A stretch of DNA of 64,000 bases from Robertkochia flava (GCF_020166515.1 NZ_JAINZT010000002.1:806001-870000); one strand, 5' to 3'. Shown: positions 36,262 through 45,858, numbered from the stretch's first letter. The notes: a model not told the origin generated them from the sequence alone. Numbers and translations are program-made.

Positions 36262-38193
36262 ATGGTTAGATTCTATTTGTCTTTTATTCTGAGTTTGGTT
36301 GTATTATCTGCTGCAACCGCTCAGGATTACCGTACTTCCCTTATTCCTGATAGTTTAAAATACAATGCAAATGCCGTAGTGCGCAATTACAAGGCTTCTT
36401 ATGAGGTTGAGGCCCGGGATAAGCTCAAGGCCGGGATCAGGTGGGCAATTACCGTCTTCGATAAAGATGGGCTGGGCTACTTAAATGCTTTCGCCTACTA
36501 CAATGATGCCATCCGTATTAAGAGTATGGAAGCCATTGTCTATGACAGGAACGGCGAGGAGATCGATAAGTTTCGCAAAAAGGATTTTAAGGATGTGAGT
36601 GCAGTCAGCGGTGGCACCATGTACTCAGACAGCCGTGTGCTGTATCTGGATTATACTCCGGTAACCTATCCTTTTACCATGGAATTTTCTTTTGAGAGTA
36701 CCACCTCTAATACCAGTTATCTGCCTCGTTTTTATTTCCTTTCGGGTTATGGGATCAGCACGGAGTTTGCCTCCTATGAACTTCACTACACCCCGGAAAT
36801 GGAAGCGCCAAGGGTACTGGAGAGCAATGTGCAGGGGTTGGACATAAAAAAGGAAGTGCAACCCGGGCGACTTTATTATGAGGCCAGGGGGTTAACCTCT
36901 GTTAAGCGGGAAGATTATGCTCCTCAGTTTAGCGAGGTGGTTCCAAATATAGAGGTAGCCATGAATCAGTTTCACCTGGAGGGCAGGGAAGGTTACGCCG
37001 CCAATTGGGAACAGCTTGGCAGTTGGATGTACAAGGAAATTCTTGCGGGCAGACAGGAATTAAGCGGTCAATCCATTGAAGAGGTCAGGGCGCTTACCGA
37101 GGGCATTGATGATATTTATGAAAAAAGCAAGATCGTTTATAACTACGTCCAGGAGCAAACCAGGTATATCAGTGTGCAGGTAGGCATTGGAGGTATCCAG
37201 CCTATAGCAGCCATAGAGGTCGACGATGTAAAATACGGAGACTGTAAGGGACTTACCAACTATACCATTGCACTTTTAAATGCTGTAGGCGTGGAGGCTT
37301 ATTATGTTCATGTGGAGTCGGGTAATGCCATGCAGAGCTTTTCAGAGGATTTTGCGAGTCTTGCTGCCGGAGACCATGTTATTCTCGCCATCCCCTATAA
37401 GGAGGGATATATCTGGAGTGACTGTACTTCTAAAATTCATCCTTTTGGATTTATAGGCGATTTTACCGATAACAGAAATGTATTGGTAATTACTCCGGCG
37501 GGAGGAAGGCTGGAGCGAACCGTGGCCTATCTCGATAGTGATAACCGACTGGACACAAAAGCTGAGTGTTACCTGTATGACAACGGCGCTCTGGAAGCTT
37601 CCCTTGAGCTCACCGCCGAGGGTATCGAGTATGATCATTATTTCCCCAAGTGGGAAATGATAAGAGATGAAAGTGATATGAAAGAGTGGTATGCCAACTT
37701 CTGGCCCTATCTCAACGGGTTCCGACTGGACAGCTACTCGCATCAAAATGACAGGGATGCCGTCGTGCTGACTGAAAACCTTGAGGTTGAGGTAGGCAGT
37801 TATATGTCAAAGGCCGGTGAGCAGTTGTTACTGAGTTTAAATGTCTTTAACAGGAAGGTGGAACTGCCGGATCGTTACAGAAACCGGAAGCTGCCTTTCC
37901 AGGTTAACAGAGGTAAACTGCATACGGATGAATATACCTTTCATCTCCCTGAGGGGTATCGCCCCGAAAGCATACCTGACAGCGTTAGTCTGAAGACCGA
38001 ATTCGGGGATTATGCCATTTCCTGCAAGGCCAATGAAGATGGCACCCTTACTTATAAAAGGTCTTTTTTACTAAAAAATGGGTCCTATCCGAAAGAAAAA
38101 TACGGGGAATTCCGGAACTTTCTTAAAAAGGTCCGTTCCTCAGATCAGGCAAAGATCCTGCTGGTTCCCAATGGAGAACTAGCTCAAAATTAA
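36262..38193 (+). CDS. Secreted DUF3857 protein with intact transglutaminase-like triad
   Basis: The 643-aa protein has a signal peptide (to TAQ, residue 21), a DUF3857 beta domain (about 60-200), and a transglutaminase-like core. Cys328 in GDCKGLTNY, His372 in DHVILAIPY and Asp387 in WSDCTSK form a complete papain-like triad. A C-terminal beta domain follows. Its substrate is unknown; such proteins act outside the cytoplasm in Bacteroidetes. The next gene is a paralogue with the triad broken, which suggests a working pair or a recent split of roles. Confidence 0.85.
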   Translation: MVRFYLSFILSLVVLSAATAQDYRTSLIPDSLKYNANAVVRNYKASYEVEARDKLKAGIRWAITVFDKDGLGYLNAFAYYNDAIRIKSMEAIVYDRNGEEIDKFRKKDFKDVSAVSGGTMYSDSRVLYLDYTPVTYPFTMEFSFESTTSNTSYLPRFYFLSGYGISTEFASYELHYTPEMEAPRVLESNVQGLDIKKEVQPGRLYYEARGLTSVKREDYAPQFSEVVPNIEVAMNQFHLEGREGYAANWEQLGSWMYKEILAGRQELSGQSIEEVRALTEGIDDIYEKSKIVYNYVQEQTRYISVQVGIGGIQPIAAIEVDDVKYGDCKGLTNYTIALLNAVGVEAYYVHVESGNAMQSFSEDFASLAAGDHVILAIPYKEGYIWSDCTSKIHPFGFIGDFTDNRNVLVITPAGGRLERTVAYLDSDNRLDTKAECYLYDNGALEASLELTAEGIEYDHYFPKWEMIRDESDMKEWYANFWPYLNGFRLDSYSHQNDRDAVVLTENLEVEVGSYMSKAGEQLLLSLNVFNRKVELPDRYRNRKLPFQVNRGKLHTDEYTFHLPEGYRPESIPDSVSLKTEFGDYAISCKANEDGTLTYKRSFLLKNGSYPKEKYGEFRNFLKKVRSSDQAKILLVPNGELAQN

Positions 38194-38237
38194 ATTTCCC
38201 GAGAATTAATCATATCCACCATAAACTTTACCTAACC

Positions 38238-40181
38238 ATGAAACTACTATCTACCTGCACCATCCTGCTTGCGGTTTTAGCCGTGGCAACAGGGAATGCC
38301 CAGAACTTCAAGTTCAGAAAGGTTTCTGAAGCTGAACTTCTGGAAAAGGAACACCCTATTGAAAAGGAGGCAGAAGCAGCCTACCTCTACGATTACAGAA
38401 ACTCCTACTACACGGTAACCGGGGGGGAAATATCCCTGACTACCGAGATCCAGAAACGGGTCAAGATCTACTCTGATGAAGGATTCCCCTATGCTGAATT
38501 TTCCATATATCTGTACGATGGGAACAACGGAGCTGAGGTGCTTTCAGGACTGCGGGCCTATACCTACAACCTGGAAGACGGGAGTGTAGAGGAAAATAAG
38601 CTGGATAAGGATGATATTTTTGAAGAGGAGATCAATGAGTACAGGCGTAAAATTACCTTTACCATGCCTAAGGTAAAGGAAGGTTCTGTGCTTGAGATCA
38701 AGTATAAGGTACACTCCTCTTATTTCTTCAATATTGATCCATTCAGGTTTCAGTATGGTATTCCGGTGAATAAACTGGAAGCCAGCTTCAGTGCTCCCGA
38801 TTACTTTACCTTTAATACCCGGAATAAGGGGTACTATTTTATCAATGCGGAAACCTCCCGGAAAAATAACCCTTCCACCGAAACCACCGATGTTCTTTAT
38901 ACCTTTAACCGGAATAATATCCCTTCCTTAAAGGAGGAGGCCTATGTGGATAATATTGATAACTACAGGTCGGGAGTAAATTTTGAGCTTTCCAATATCA
39001 ATATCCCCGGATCGTATTACAAGAGTTTCACCCAGACCTGGGAGGACGTGACCAAAAATATCTACGACAGCGGTCTGGAGACCGAACTGCGCAAGGATGG
39101 GTATTTCAAGGATGAACTCGATCCGCTGCTGCAGAAAGCGCCCGGAGCCTTAGAAAGGATCGGAGTGGTCTTTGAATTCGTTAAATCTAAAGTGAACTGG
39201 AATGATCGGTACGGGTATCTATGCAGTAATGGAGTGCGCAAGGCTTACAAGGAGGGAACAGGTAATGTAGCCGATATCAATATCATGCTTACCGGGATGT
39301 TGCGATATGCCGGTTTGAAGGCCAACCCGGTTCTGGTAAGTACCAAATCGCACGGGATACCGATCTTCCCGACCTCAGACGGATTTAATTATGTCGTGGT
39401 TGCTGTGGAAATGGAGAACAAGGTGGTCTTGCTTGATGCGACCTCCAAACTGTCGGTTCCGAACATACTTCCATATCGGGTGCTGAACTGGAACGGAAGA
39501 CTGATCCGGGAAGATGGAAGTTCGGTTTCTATCGACCTGAGTCCTTCACAAAAAGCACAAAGTGTAGTGAGTCTAAGTGTGGAGCTTCATGAGGATGGCA
39601 GCGCCGATGGCAAAATAAGAAGACATTATACCAACCACAGGGCTTATGGTTTCAGAAATGAATACGTTAATGTGGCCGAAGAAGAATACCTGGAAGATCT
39701 GGAGAATGAACTTTCAGGTATAGAGATCGGAAATTACGCAGTGGAAAATCTGAAGAATCCTTATAAGCCCGTCGTAGAAAATTATGATTTCCATAAAGAC
39801 GTGGCTGTAGAGCAGATCTCCGGAAAGATCTTTTTGTCGCCCATGATGTTCTTTTCCACATCAGAGAATCCCTTTACTTCAGAAACCAGAACCTATCCTA
39901 TCGATTTTGTCTTTCCTAAATCCTTTACATATAACATCAGCTATATCATTCCTGAAGGGTATCAGGTGGAATCTCTTCCGGAAAGTGCTAAATTTGTGCT
40001 TCCGGATAACCTCGGAAGCTTCATGTATCATATCGTAAACCAGGGTAATATGCTGCAGCTAAGGGTGATCTCCGAGATCAATATGGACCTTGTGCCGTCA
40101 GAATACTACGATTATATTAGAGGGTTCTACGGAGAGGTTATTAAAAAAGAATCAGAAAAGGTAGTACTATCAAAAGTGTGA
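38238..40181 (+). CDS. DUF3857 protein with degenerate transglutaminase core
   Basis: The 647-aa secreted protein has a signal peptide ending near GNAQ and the same DUF3857-plus-core layout as its upstream neighbour. At the catalytic positions it has Ala345 (GNVADINIML, where Cys is expected) and Asn384 (FNYVVVAVE, where His is expected); only Asp400 (LLDATSK) remains. It is therefore probably not an enzyme and may bind or scaffold. It starts 44 bp after the first paralogue and is followed within 4 bp by the MazG-like gene. Confidence 0.85.
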   Translation: MKLLSTCTILLAVLAVATGNAQNFKFRKVSEAELLEKEHPIEKEAEAAYLYDYRNSYYTVTGGEISLTTEIQKRVKIYSDEGFPYAEFSIYLYDGNNGAEVLSGLRAYTYNLEDGSVEENKLDKDDIFEEEINEYRRKITFTMPKVKEGSVLEIKYKVHSSYFFNIDPFRFQYGIPVNKLEASFSAPDYFTFNTRNKGYYFINAETSRKNNPSTETTDVLYTFNRNNIPSLKEEAYVDNIDNYRSGVNFELSNINIPGSYYKSFTQTWEDVTKNIYDSGLETELRKDGYFKDELDPLLQKAPGALERIGVVFEFVKSKVNWNDRYGYLCSNGVRKAYKEGTGNVADINIMLTGMLRYAGLKANPVLVSTKSHGIPIFPTSDGFNYVVVAVEMENKVVLLDATSKLSVPNILPYRVLNWNGRLIREDGSSVSIDLSPSQKAQSVVSLSVELHEDGSADGKIRRHYTNHRAYGFRNEYVNVAEEEYLEDLENELSGIEIGNYAVENLKNPYKPVVENYDFHKDVAVEQISGKIFLSPMMFFSTSENPFTSETRTYPIDFVFPKSFTYNISYIIPEGYQVESLPESAKFVLPDNLGSFMYHIVNQGNMLQLRVISEINMDLVPSEYYDYIRGFYGEVIKKESEKVVLSKV

Positions 40182-40185
40182 TTAT

Positions 40186-40512
40186 ATGGATATTAAGGAT
40201 GCCCAGCTGGCGGTTGATGAATGGATCAAAGAACACGGGGTTCGTTACTTTAATGAACTTACCAATATGGCCCAGCTTACCGAGGAAGTAGGAGAAGTAG
40301 CCCGGATCATCGCCAGGCGATACGGGGAGCAAAGTGAAAAGGAGAGCGATAAGGATAAGGACCTTGGGGAAGAATTGGCCGATGTGGTTTTTGTAGTACT
40401 TTGTCTGGCCAACCAAACGGGCATCGATCTTCAGGAGGCTTTTGACCGTAAGATGGATAAGAAAACCAGGCGGGATCATCAAAGGCATCACAACAATGAA
40501 AAACTTAAATAA
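40186..40512 (+). CDS. MazG-like nucleotide pyrophosphohydrolase
   Basis: The 108-aa all-helical protein has the MazG/iMazG metal-binding pattern: LTEEVGEVARIIARRYGE (ExxE) and DLGEELADVVFVVLCLAN (ExxD). It belongs to the family that hydrolyses non-canonical or excess NTPs to NMP and PPi. It begins 4 bp after the DUF3857 gene, so it is probably translated from the same message, and it ends at a strong hairpin. PPi made here could feed the pyrophosphatases, but no link is implied. Confidence 0.88.
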   Translation: MDIKDAQLAVDEWIKEHGVRYFNELTNMAQLTEEVGEVARIIARRYGEQSEKESDKDKDLGEELADVVFVVLCLANQTGIDLQEAFDRKMDKKTRRDHQRHHNNEKLK

Positions 40513-40522
40513 ATTGCATTGA

Positions 40523-40550
40523 GATTCCCGCTTCGGCGGGAATCTTTTTT
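40523..40550 (+). terminator. Terminator with GATTCCCGC arms
   Basis: A 9-bp perfect stem (GATTCCCGC/GCGGGAATC) with a TTCG tetraloop and six T. The same arms occur at 48261-48283 before dnaG. Confidence 0.88.
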
Positions 40551-40584
40551 ATTTTTATCCACCTGTACCAAAAAGCAATAAAAA

Positions 40585-41811
40585 TTGAAGTTAAGGCTAA
40601 CATTCCCCAAAGAATCGATCCATGGAACGATCCGAGTAACAGGTTCCAAAAGTGAAAGCAACAGACTGCTGCTTTTACAGGCATTATACAAGAACCTGGA
40701 GTTGAATAATTTGTCCAATTCTGATGATAGCCGGGTCATGCGTGAGGGGCTTCGGTCTGCCGGTGGTACCGTTGATATCCATCATGCGGGAACCGCGATG
40801 CGATTCTTAACCGCCTACTTTGCTGCTAAGGAAGGTGCAGAGGTGTTACTTACAGGGTCTCAGCGAATGACCGAGCGACCCATATCGATCCTGGTCGATG
40901 CCCTAAAGTCTTTGGGAGCCGATATTACCTATGCCGGGCAACCGGGTTATCCTCCATTACGTATCAGGGGAAAGCGCCTTGGAAAGTCTGTGGTATCCAT
41001 GGCAGCCAATGTGAGTAGCCAGTATATTTCGGCCCTGCTTCTCATCGCTCCGGGTTTACCACAAGGCCTGGAACTCCATCTTGAGGGGAAAATCACCTCC
41101 GTACCCTACATACGGATGACCCTTGCTCTTTTGGAAGAGATCGGTGCCGAAACCAGTTTTAAAGATGGGGTCATCAGGGTTGCACCGCTACCGGCCTGTG
41201 CTGAAAAAGTTCTGACTGTGGAATCAGACTGGAGTTCAGCGTCCTATTTTTACAGTATCGCTGCCATCTGCCGGGAAGCTTCCCTCGGTATAGAAAGTTA
41301 CAAATCCGACAGTTTACAGGGCGATAGCGTGCTTCAGGAGATCTATAAGGAATTTGGGGTGAAATCTGCCTTTTCTGATCACCAGCTGATGCTCGAAAAG
41401 GAGGATGCAATGCAGGTCCCGGAACGCATTACCCTTGACCTTGCAGATGCACCTGATATTGCACAAACCATCGCGGTGAGCTGTTTTGCTAAAGGAATGG
41501 GGTGTCATCTTACCGGGTTGCATACCCTTAAGATCAAGGAAACGGACCGTCTTGAAGCCTTAAAACAAGAACTCAGTAAACTGGGGGCTAACATCAGCGT
41601 TACCGATAACGAACTTATCCTGGAGCCCGGCGGGACCATTGTCCCTGAGGTTGCTGTAGATACGTATAACGATCATCGTATGGCCATGGCTTTTGCTCCC
41701 CTGGCTATTAAGGTTCCTGTAATTATAAATGATGCGGGAGTGGTTTCCAAATCCTATCCTGATTTCTGGAACGATCTGAAAGCCCTCGGATTCCGGATCG
41801 AGGAGGTCTGA
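40585..41811 (+). CDS. aroA: 3-phosphoshikimate 1-carboxyvinyltransferase (EPSP synthase)
   Basis: The 408-aa enzyme joins PEP to shikimate-3-phosphate. It contains GTIRVTGSKSESNRLLLL, GTAMRFLTAYFA, GSQRMTERPI and DTYNDHRMAMAFAPLA. The start must be TTG at 40585: an in-frame TAA lies directly upstream (40579-40581) and the next ATG would remove the substrate-binding N-terminus. The non-canonical start may lower expression. It sits alone behind a terminator hairpin, apart from the aromatic operon 6 kb away. Confidence 0.94.
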   Translation: MKLRLTFPKESIHGTIRVTGSKSESNRLLLLQALYKNLELNNLSNSDDSRVMREGLRSAGGTVDIHHAGTAMRFLTAYFAAKEGAEVLLTGSQRMTERPISILVDALKSLGADITYAGQPGYPPLRIRGKRLGKSVVSMAANVSSQYISALLLIAPGLPQGLELHLEGKITSVPYIRMTLALLEEIGAETSFKDGVIRVAPLPACAEKVLTVESDWSSASYFYSIAAICREASLGIESYKSDSLQGDSVLQEIYKEFGVKSAFSDHQLMLEKEDAMQVPERITLDLADAPDIAQTIAVSCFAKGMGCHLTGLHTLKIKETDRLEALKQELSKLGANISVTDNELILEPGGTIVPEVAVDTYNDHRMAMAFAPLAIKVPVIINDAGVVSKSYPDFWNDLKALGFRIEEV

Positions 41812-41908
41812 CAGAGCAGATGTTCCGGCCCGGGAATCTTAGGGGAAGCGAAAAGGGAAGAAGTTTAATTTCTCTAATGTCTTGTGCGGGAAATAATTAT
41901 TGATTTCC

Positions 41909-41940
41909 TTGACAACCCCTGTTCTGATATCGTATATTTG
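41909..41940 (+). promoter_or_regulatory. Promoter for queA leader
   Basis: TTG at 41909-41911, 21-bp spacer, TATATTTG at 41933-41940 (full -7 match). It implies a transcript leader of about 120 nt. Confidence 0.7.
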
Positions 41941-41944
41941 TGCC

Positions 41945-42059
41945 CGCCCGCGCGATAGCTGTAAGAAAAACAGTATAACGTATAATTTTCCTGATACAGT
42001 CCTTGTACCCCTGTGTCGCCGGGGCTCTTGTTATAAGCATGGGAAGGACAGGTGCTGTA
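41945..42059 (+). promoter_or_regulatory. Structured 5' leader of queA, class unknown
   Basis: The leader can form CTGT-AAGAAAA-ACAG near its start, then a larger helix. TACAGTCCTT (41995-42004) pairs with AAGGA (42044-42048) and CTGTA (42055-42059), with a bulged CAGGTG. Inside it, CCCC (42008-42011) faces GGGG (42021-42024). It ends 8 bp before the start codon. I do not recognise a preQ1, SAM or other known riboswitch consensus in it. Confidence 0.4.
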
Positions 42060-42067
42060 AATAAAAA

Positions 42068-43123
42068 ATGTCTATGAAGTTATCACATTTTAATTTTGAT
42101 CTCCCCAAAGAACTGCTGGCCGAATACCCCTCTGAAAACCGGGATGAAGCCCGGCTGATGGTCATTCATCGCAAGGATGGAAAGATCGAGCACAAGATGT
42201 TTAAAGACCTTATCGATTATTTTGACGAAGGCGATGTTATGGTGTTGAATAATACCAAAGTATTTCCGGCGCGATTGTTTGGTAATAAAGAAAAAACCGG
42301 GGCCCGTATTGAGGTGTTTCTGCTTCGTGAGCTCAATGTAGAGCAACGACTTTGGGATGTTCTGGTGGATCCTGCCAGAAAGATCCGTATCGGAAACAAA
42401 CTGTACTTCGGAGAGGATGAAAGCCTGGTTGCAGAGGTGATCGATAATACCACCTCCAGAGGAAGAACCCTGAGATTTCTCTACGACGGATCCTATGAGG
42501 AGTTCAGAAAGAAACTTAATGAACTCGGAGAGACTCCCCTGCCTAAATATATTAAGCGGGAGGTAGAGCCCGAAGACGAAGAGCGCTACCAGACCATATA
42601 TGCCAAAGAAGAGGGGGCGGTTGCCGCTCCAACTGCCGGACTGCATTTCTCCAAGCATTTGCTAAAAAGACTGGAGATCAAAGGGATCGATTTTGCGGAA
42701 TTAACGCTGCACGTAGGTCTCGGAACCTTTAACCCTGTAGAGGTGGAGGATCTTTCCAAGCACAAAATGGATAGTGAAGAACTCTTTATTGCGGATAAAG
42801 CCGCTGATGTAGTGAACAAGGCCAAGAAGAACAAACGAAAAGTCTGTGCGATCGGAACTACGGTTATGCGCGGACTGGAAAGCTCGGTTTCTTCAGAACA
42901 TACCCTGAATCCTTATGAGGGATGGACCAATAAGTTTATCTTTCCTCCATATGAGTTCAGTATTGCCGATTGTATGGTGACTAATTTCCATACGCCAAAA
43001 TCAACCTTGTTGATGATGGTTTCGGCCTTTGCCGGCCATGACCTCATCATGAAGGCCTATAAGGAAGCGGTGAAGGAAAAATATAAATTCTACTCTTACG
43101 GAGATGCCATGCTTATCCTGTAA
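42068..43123 (+). CDS. queA: tRNA preQ1(34) S-adenosylmethionine ribosyltransferase-isomerase
   Basis: The 351-aa enzyme transfers the ribosyl moiety of SAM to preQ1 in tRNA, giving epoxyqueuosine. It shows [62 protein letters not shown] and [19 protein letters not shown]. The frame allows starts at 42068 or two codons later. No other queuosine gene is adjacent. A long structured leader precedes it and a strong terminator follows. Confidence 0.95.
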   Translation: MSMKLSHFNFDLPKELLAEYPSENRDEARLMVIHRKDGKIEHKMFKDLIDYFDEGDVMVLNNTKVFPARLFGNKEKTGARIEVFLLRELNVEQRLWDVLVDPARKIRIGNKLYFGEDESLVAEVIDNTTSRGRTLRFLYDGSYEEFRKKLNELGETPLPKYIKREVEPEDEERYQTIYAKEEGAVAAPTAGLHFSKHLLKRLEIKGIDFAELTLHVGLGTFNPVEVEDLSKHKMDSEELFIADKAADVVNKAKKNKRKVCAIGTTVMRGLESSVSSEHTLNPYEGWTNKFIFPPYEFSIADCMVTNFHTPKSTLLMMVSAFAGHDLIMKAYKEAVKEKYKFYSYGDAMLIL

Positions 43124-43145
43124 GATAAAGTAATAGATTCTGTAG

Positions 43146-43177
43146 AAAAGCCCCGGTAAGATGCCGGGGCTTTTTTT
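43146..43177 (+). terminator. Terminator of queA
   Basis: AAAAGCCCCGG/CCGGGGCTTTT stem with a TAAGATG loop and seven T. Confidence 0.9.
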
Positions 43178-43215
43178 ATCCGGATGACACCCCGGAATCA
43201 GGGAATTACCCCGGT

Positions 43216-43246
43216 TTTAAATACGCATTTAAATCACCTATCTTTG
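43216..43246 (+). promoter_or_regulatory. Promoter for rlmN, near-leaderless
   Basis: TTTA at 43216-43219, 19-bp spacer, TATCTTTG at 43239-43246. The ATG at 43254 is only 7 bp after the -7 element, so the message may have almost no 5' leader. Confidence 0.6.
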
Positions 43247-43253
43247 CAGCATT

Positions 43254-44297
43254 ATGCAGACTACTAAAAAAGATATCAGGGCATTGACCCGCGAACAGTT
43301 AAGGGATTTTTTCATCTCCAGGGGAGATAAGGCTTTCCGCGGCAATCAGGTGTATGAATGGTTGTGGATCAAGTCTGCCCATTCTTTTGAAGAAATGACG
43401 AATCTGTCGCTGGAAACACGGGAAATGCTGGAAGCTAATTTTGTGATCAACCATATCCGTGTAGACCAGATGCAGCGCAGTAGTGATGGCACCATAAAGA
43501 ATGCGGTGCGCCTGCATGACGGGCTGGTAGTAGAATCTGTACTGATACCCACGCCCACCCGAACCACCGCTTGTGTTTCCAGTCAGGTGGGGTGTAGCCT
43601 CGATTGTAAGTTCTGTGCAACTGCCAGGCTTAAGCGCATGCGCAACCTGAATCCGGATGAGATCTATGACCAGGTGGTTGCAATTGATAATGAAAGCAGG
43701 CTATACTTTGACCGCCCCCTTAGCAATATCGTTTTCATGGGGATGGGAGAGCCACTGATGAATTATAACAATGTCTTGAAGGCCATTGAAAAGATCACCT
43801 CCAAGGAAGGTCTTGGCATGTCGCCCCGACGTATTACAGTTTCTACTTCCGGAGTGCCCAAAATGATCCGGAAACTGGCAGATGACCAGGTCAAGTTTAA
43901 GCTGGCAGTGTCCCTGCACTCTGCAATTGACGAGGTGAGAACCGCTATCATGCCTTTTAACGAACACTTTCCCCTTCAGGAACTACGCGATGCCCTCCAG
44001 CATTGGTACGATAAGACAAAAAGCAGGATCACCTATGAATATGTGGTCTGGAAAGGGATTAATGACAGGCCTGAAGATGTGAAAGCACTGGTTCAGTTTT
44101 GTCGTTTTGCTCCTTCCAAGGTGAATCTCATCGAATATAACCCCATAGGAGATGAACATTTCAAACAGGCAGATTTCAGTGCCATTGAAATGTACAAAAA
44201 GACGCTCGAAAGCAATGGCATTACGGTAACGGTAAGACGCAGCCGCGGAAAAGATATCGACGCTGCCTGCGGCCAGCTGGCCAACAAGCAGGCTTAG
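43254..44297 (+). CDS. rlmN: Dual-specificity 23S rRNA/tRNA adenine-C2 methyltransferase RlmN
   Basis: The 347-aa radical-SAM enzyme methylates C2 of A2503 in 23S rRNA and A37 in some tRNAs. The cluster motif is Cys114-x3-Cys118-x2-Cys121 in VGCSLDCKFCATA, and the methyl-carrying cysteine is near the end in AACGQLANKQA. NIVFMGMGEPLMNY and RRITVSTSGVPKMI are also present. Length and domain order are normal. It forms a single gene after queA. Confidence 0.95.
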   Translation: MQTTKKDIRALTREQLRDFFISRGDKAFRGNQVYEWLWIKSAHSFEEMTNLSLETREMLEANFVINHIRVDQMQRSSDGTIKNAVRLHDGLVVESVLIPTPTRTTACVSSQVGCSLDCKFCATARLKRMRNLNPDEIYDQVVAIDNESRLYFDRPLSNIVFMGMGEPLMNYNNVLKAIEKITSKEGLGMSPRRITVSTSGVPKMIRKLADDQVKFKLAVSLHSAIDEVRTAIMPFNEHFPLQELRDALQHWYDKTKSRITYEYVVWKGINDRPEDVKALVQFCRFAPSKVNLIEYNPIGDEHFKQADFSAIEMYKKTLESNGITVTVRRSRGKDIDAACGQLANKQA

Positions 44298-44734
44298 CCT
44301 TGTTTATCCAGGAATTCCCCCAATCGTATTATTTGCCTTATTCGGAGTTGTTTCCGGGTGCTTGTACTGTTTTCCCTTCTTATTTTCCTGATTTTTCTTA
44401 AGTCTTTAGCATCACTTATGGAACAATTAAATACGTAGGAGGTTCTGTCTTTCCCGGACTGTCCGGGTGTGCTATCCTGTATTTTATCAATCCTGTTTTT
44501 GATGCCAGGCTTTAAGGGGGGGGACTCGGCTTTTACGATCTTCAGTTTCTAACGATTTTAAAAGCCAGGCCTGCCCAGGGGTTCTTCTCTCGTAAGGTCT
44601 TTGTTCTGTGGAGTGCGAAGAGTGGGGTATGGAAGGGAGATTCGCTGCAGGAGTTGGGATAACAGGGATGAAAGCTATTTTATAAGATGCATATAATCTG
44701 TATGAATTAATTATTCAATAATTGCGCATTAGCT
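44298..44734. other. Gap without recognisable gene
   Basis: This stretch has no frame with both a start and recognisable motif. Short open frames of about 50 codons exist on both strands but lack starts. I see no hairpin terminator after rlmN. The right end holds the promoter of the polyprenyl synthase gene. Confidence 0.4.
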
Positions 44735-44742
44735 TATATTTG
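44735..44742 (+). promoter_or_regulatory. -7 element of the polyprenyl synthase promoter
   Basis: TATATTTG, a full -7 match, lies 8 bp before the ATG at 44751. No clear -33 was found at the usual distance. If used, the transcript would be nearly leaderless. Confidence 0.45.
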
Positions 44743-44750
44743 AAGTCTGA

Positions 44751-45728
44751 ATGAAGGTAGTAGAGCAAATAAAGCAGCCCATCCATGAAGAAATGGAACT
44801 CTTTGAAAAGAAGTTCTATGATTCAATGTCTTCGAGGGTAGCTCTGCTGAACCGAATCTCGCATTACATCGTTAACCGTAAGGGGAAGCAAATGCGCCCA
44901 ATGTTCGTCTTTCTGGTAGCCAAGATGGTCTCCGGAGGGCGGGTTAATGAACGTACCTATCGCGGGGCATCTGTTATAGAACTGATACACACGGCTACCC
45001 TTGTCCATGATGATGTGGTGGACGACAGTAATCGCCGAAGAGGCTTTTTCTCGATCAATGCGCTCTGGAAAAACAAGATCGCTGTCCTGGTTGGAGACTA
45101 CCTGTTGTCCAAGGGCTTGTTACTTTCCATAGATTACGGAGATTTTGATCTGTTAAAGATTATATCCGTTGCGGTACGGGAGATGAGTGAAGGTGAGCTC
45201 CTGCAGATCGAGAAAGCGAGAAGACTGGATATAACCGAAGAGGTGTACTATGAGATCATCAGGCAGAAAACGGCGACGCTGATTGCTGCGTGCTGTTCTT
45301 TGGGAGCGTGTTCTGTGGCCGAAGACCAGGTTGAGGTGGAGAAGATGCGGAAGTTTGGAGAGCTGATAGGAATGGCTTTTCAGATCAAAGATGATCTCTT
45401 TGATTATACGGATGGACCGATAGGGAAGCCCACAGGGATCGATATTAAGGAGCAAAAGATGACCCTGCCCCTGATCTATGCCCTGAACCAGGCGGCACCC
45501 GATAAAAGGCGATGGATCATTAATTCCGTTAAGAACCACAATAAGAACAAACGCAGGGTTAATGAACTGATCTCCTACGTAAAAACTTCAGGCGGTCTTG
45601 ATTATGCAGAACAAAAAATGATAGGCTTTCAAAAAGAGGCACTCGATATTTTGCATACTTATCCTACATCTCCTTTTCGGGAAGCGCTGGAGCTGATGGT
45701 CAATTATGTGATCGAGCGCAAAAAGTAA
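44751..45728 (+). CDS. Polyprenyl diphosphate synthase (trans-isoprenyl)
   Basis: The 325-aa enzyme has the first aspartate-rich motif in LIHTATLVHDDVVDDS and the second in FQIKDDLFDYTD, with GKQMRPMFVFLVAKM upstream. It elongates allylic diphosphates, probably to the heptaprenyl/octaprenyl length used for quinone side chains. The residues just before the first motif are small to medium (Ala, Leu), which fits a medium to long chain, but product length is not certain. It stands alone before the sigma-factor cassette. Confidence 0.92.
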   Translation: MKVVEQIKQPIHEEMELFEKKFYDSMSSRVALLNRISHYIVNRKGKQMRPMFVFLVAKMVSGGRVNERTYRGASVIELIHTATLVHDDVVDDSNRRRGFFSINALWKNKIAVLVGDYLLSKGLLLSIDYGDFDLLKIISVAVREMSEGELLQIEKARRLDITEEVYYEIIRQKTATLIAACCSLGACSVAEDQVEVEKMRKFGELIGMAFQIKDDLFDYTDGPIGKPTGIDIKEQKMTLPLIYALNQAAPDKRRWIINSVKNHNKNKRRVNELISYVKTSGGLDYAEQKMIGFQKEALDILHTYPTSPFREALELMVNYVIERKK

Positions 45729-45858
45729 AGGTTAAATTGCCTGAACAGCTGTAACAATTTCACTTCTTTTCCTTCTATTAATAAAGGAGCATGAAAAAAA
45801 ATCATGTTCCCGGGCAACCATTTTCCTTTCATTCCCGTCTATATAAATAGAAGACCAA

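Noticed and set aside
41945-42067. preQ1 riboswitch upstream of queA
   Set aside because: The compact preQ1-I pattern (short stem, C-rich loop and A-rich tail docking) could not be matched, so the leader is left unclassified.
44541-44665. Possible C-terminal remnant of a degraded gene in the rlmN-polyprenyl synthase gap
   Set aside because: About 45 open codons were read on each strand, but with no start and no recognisable motif; the evidence is too weak to call a pseudogene.
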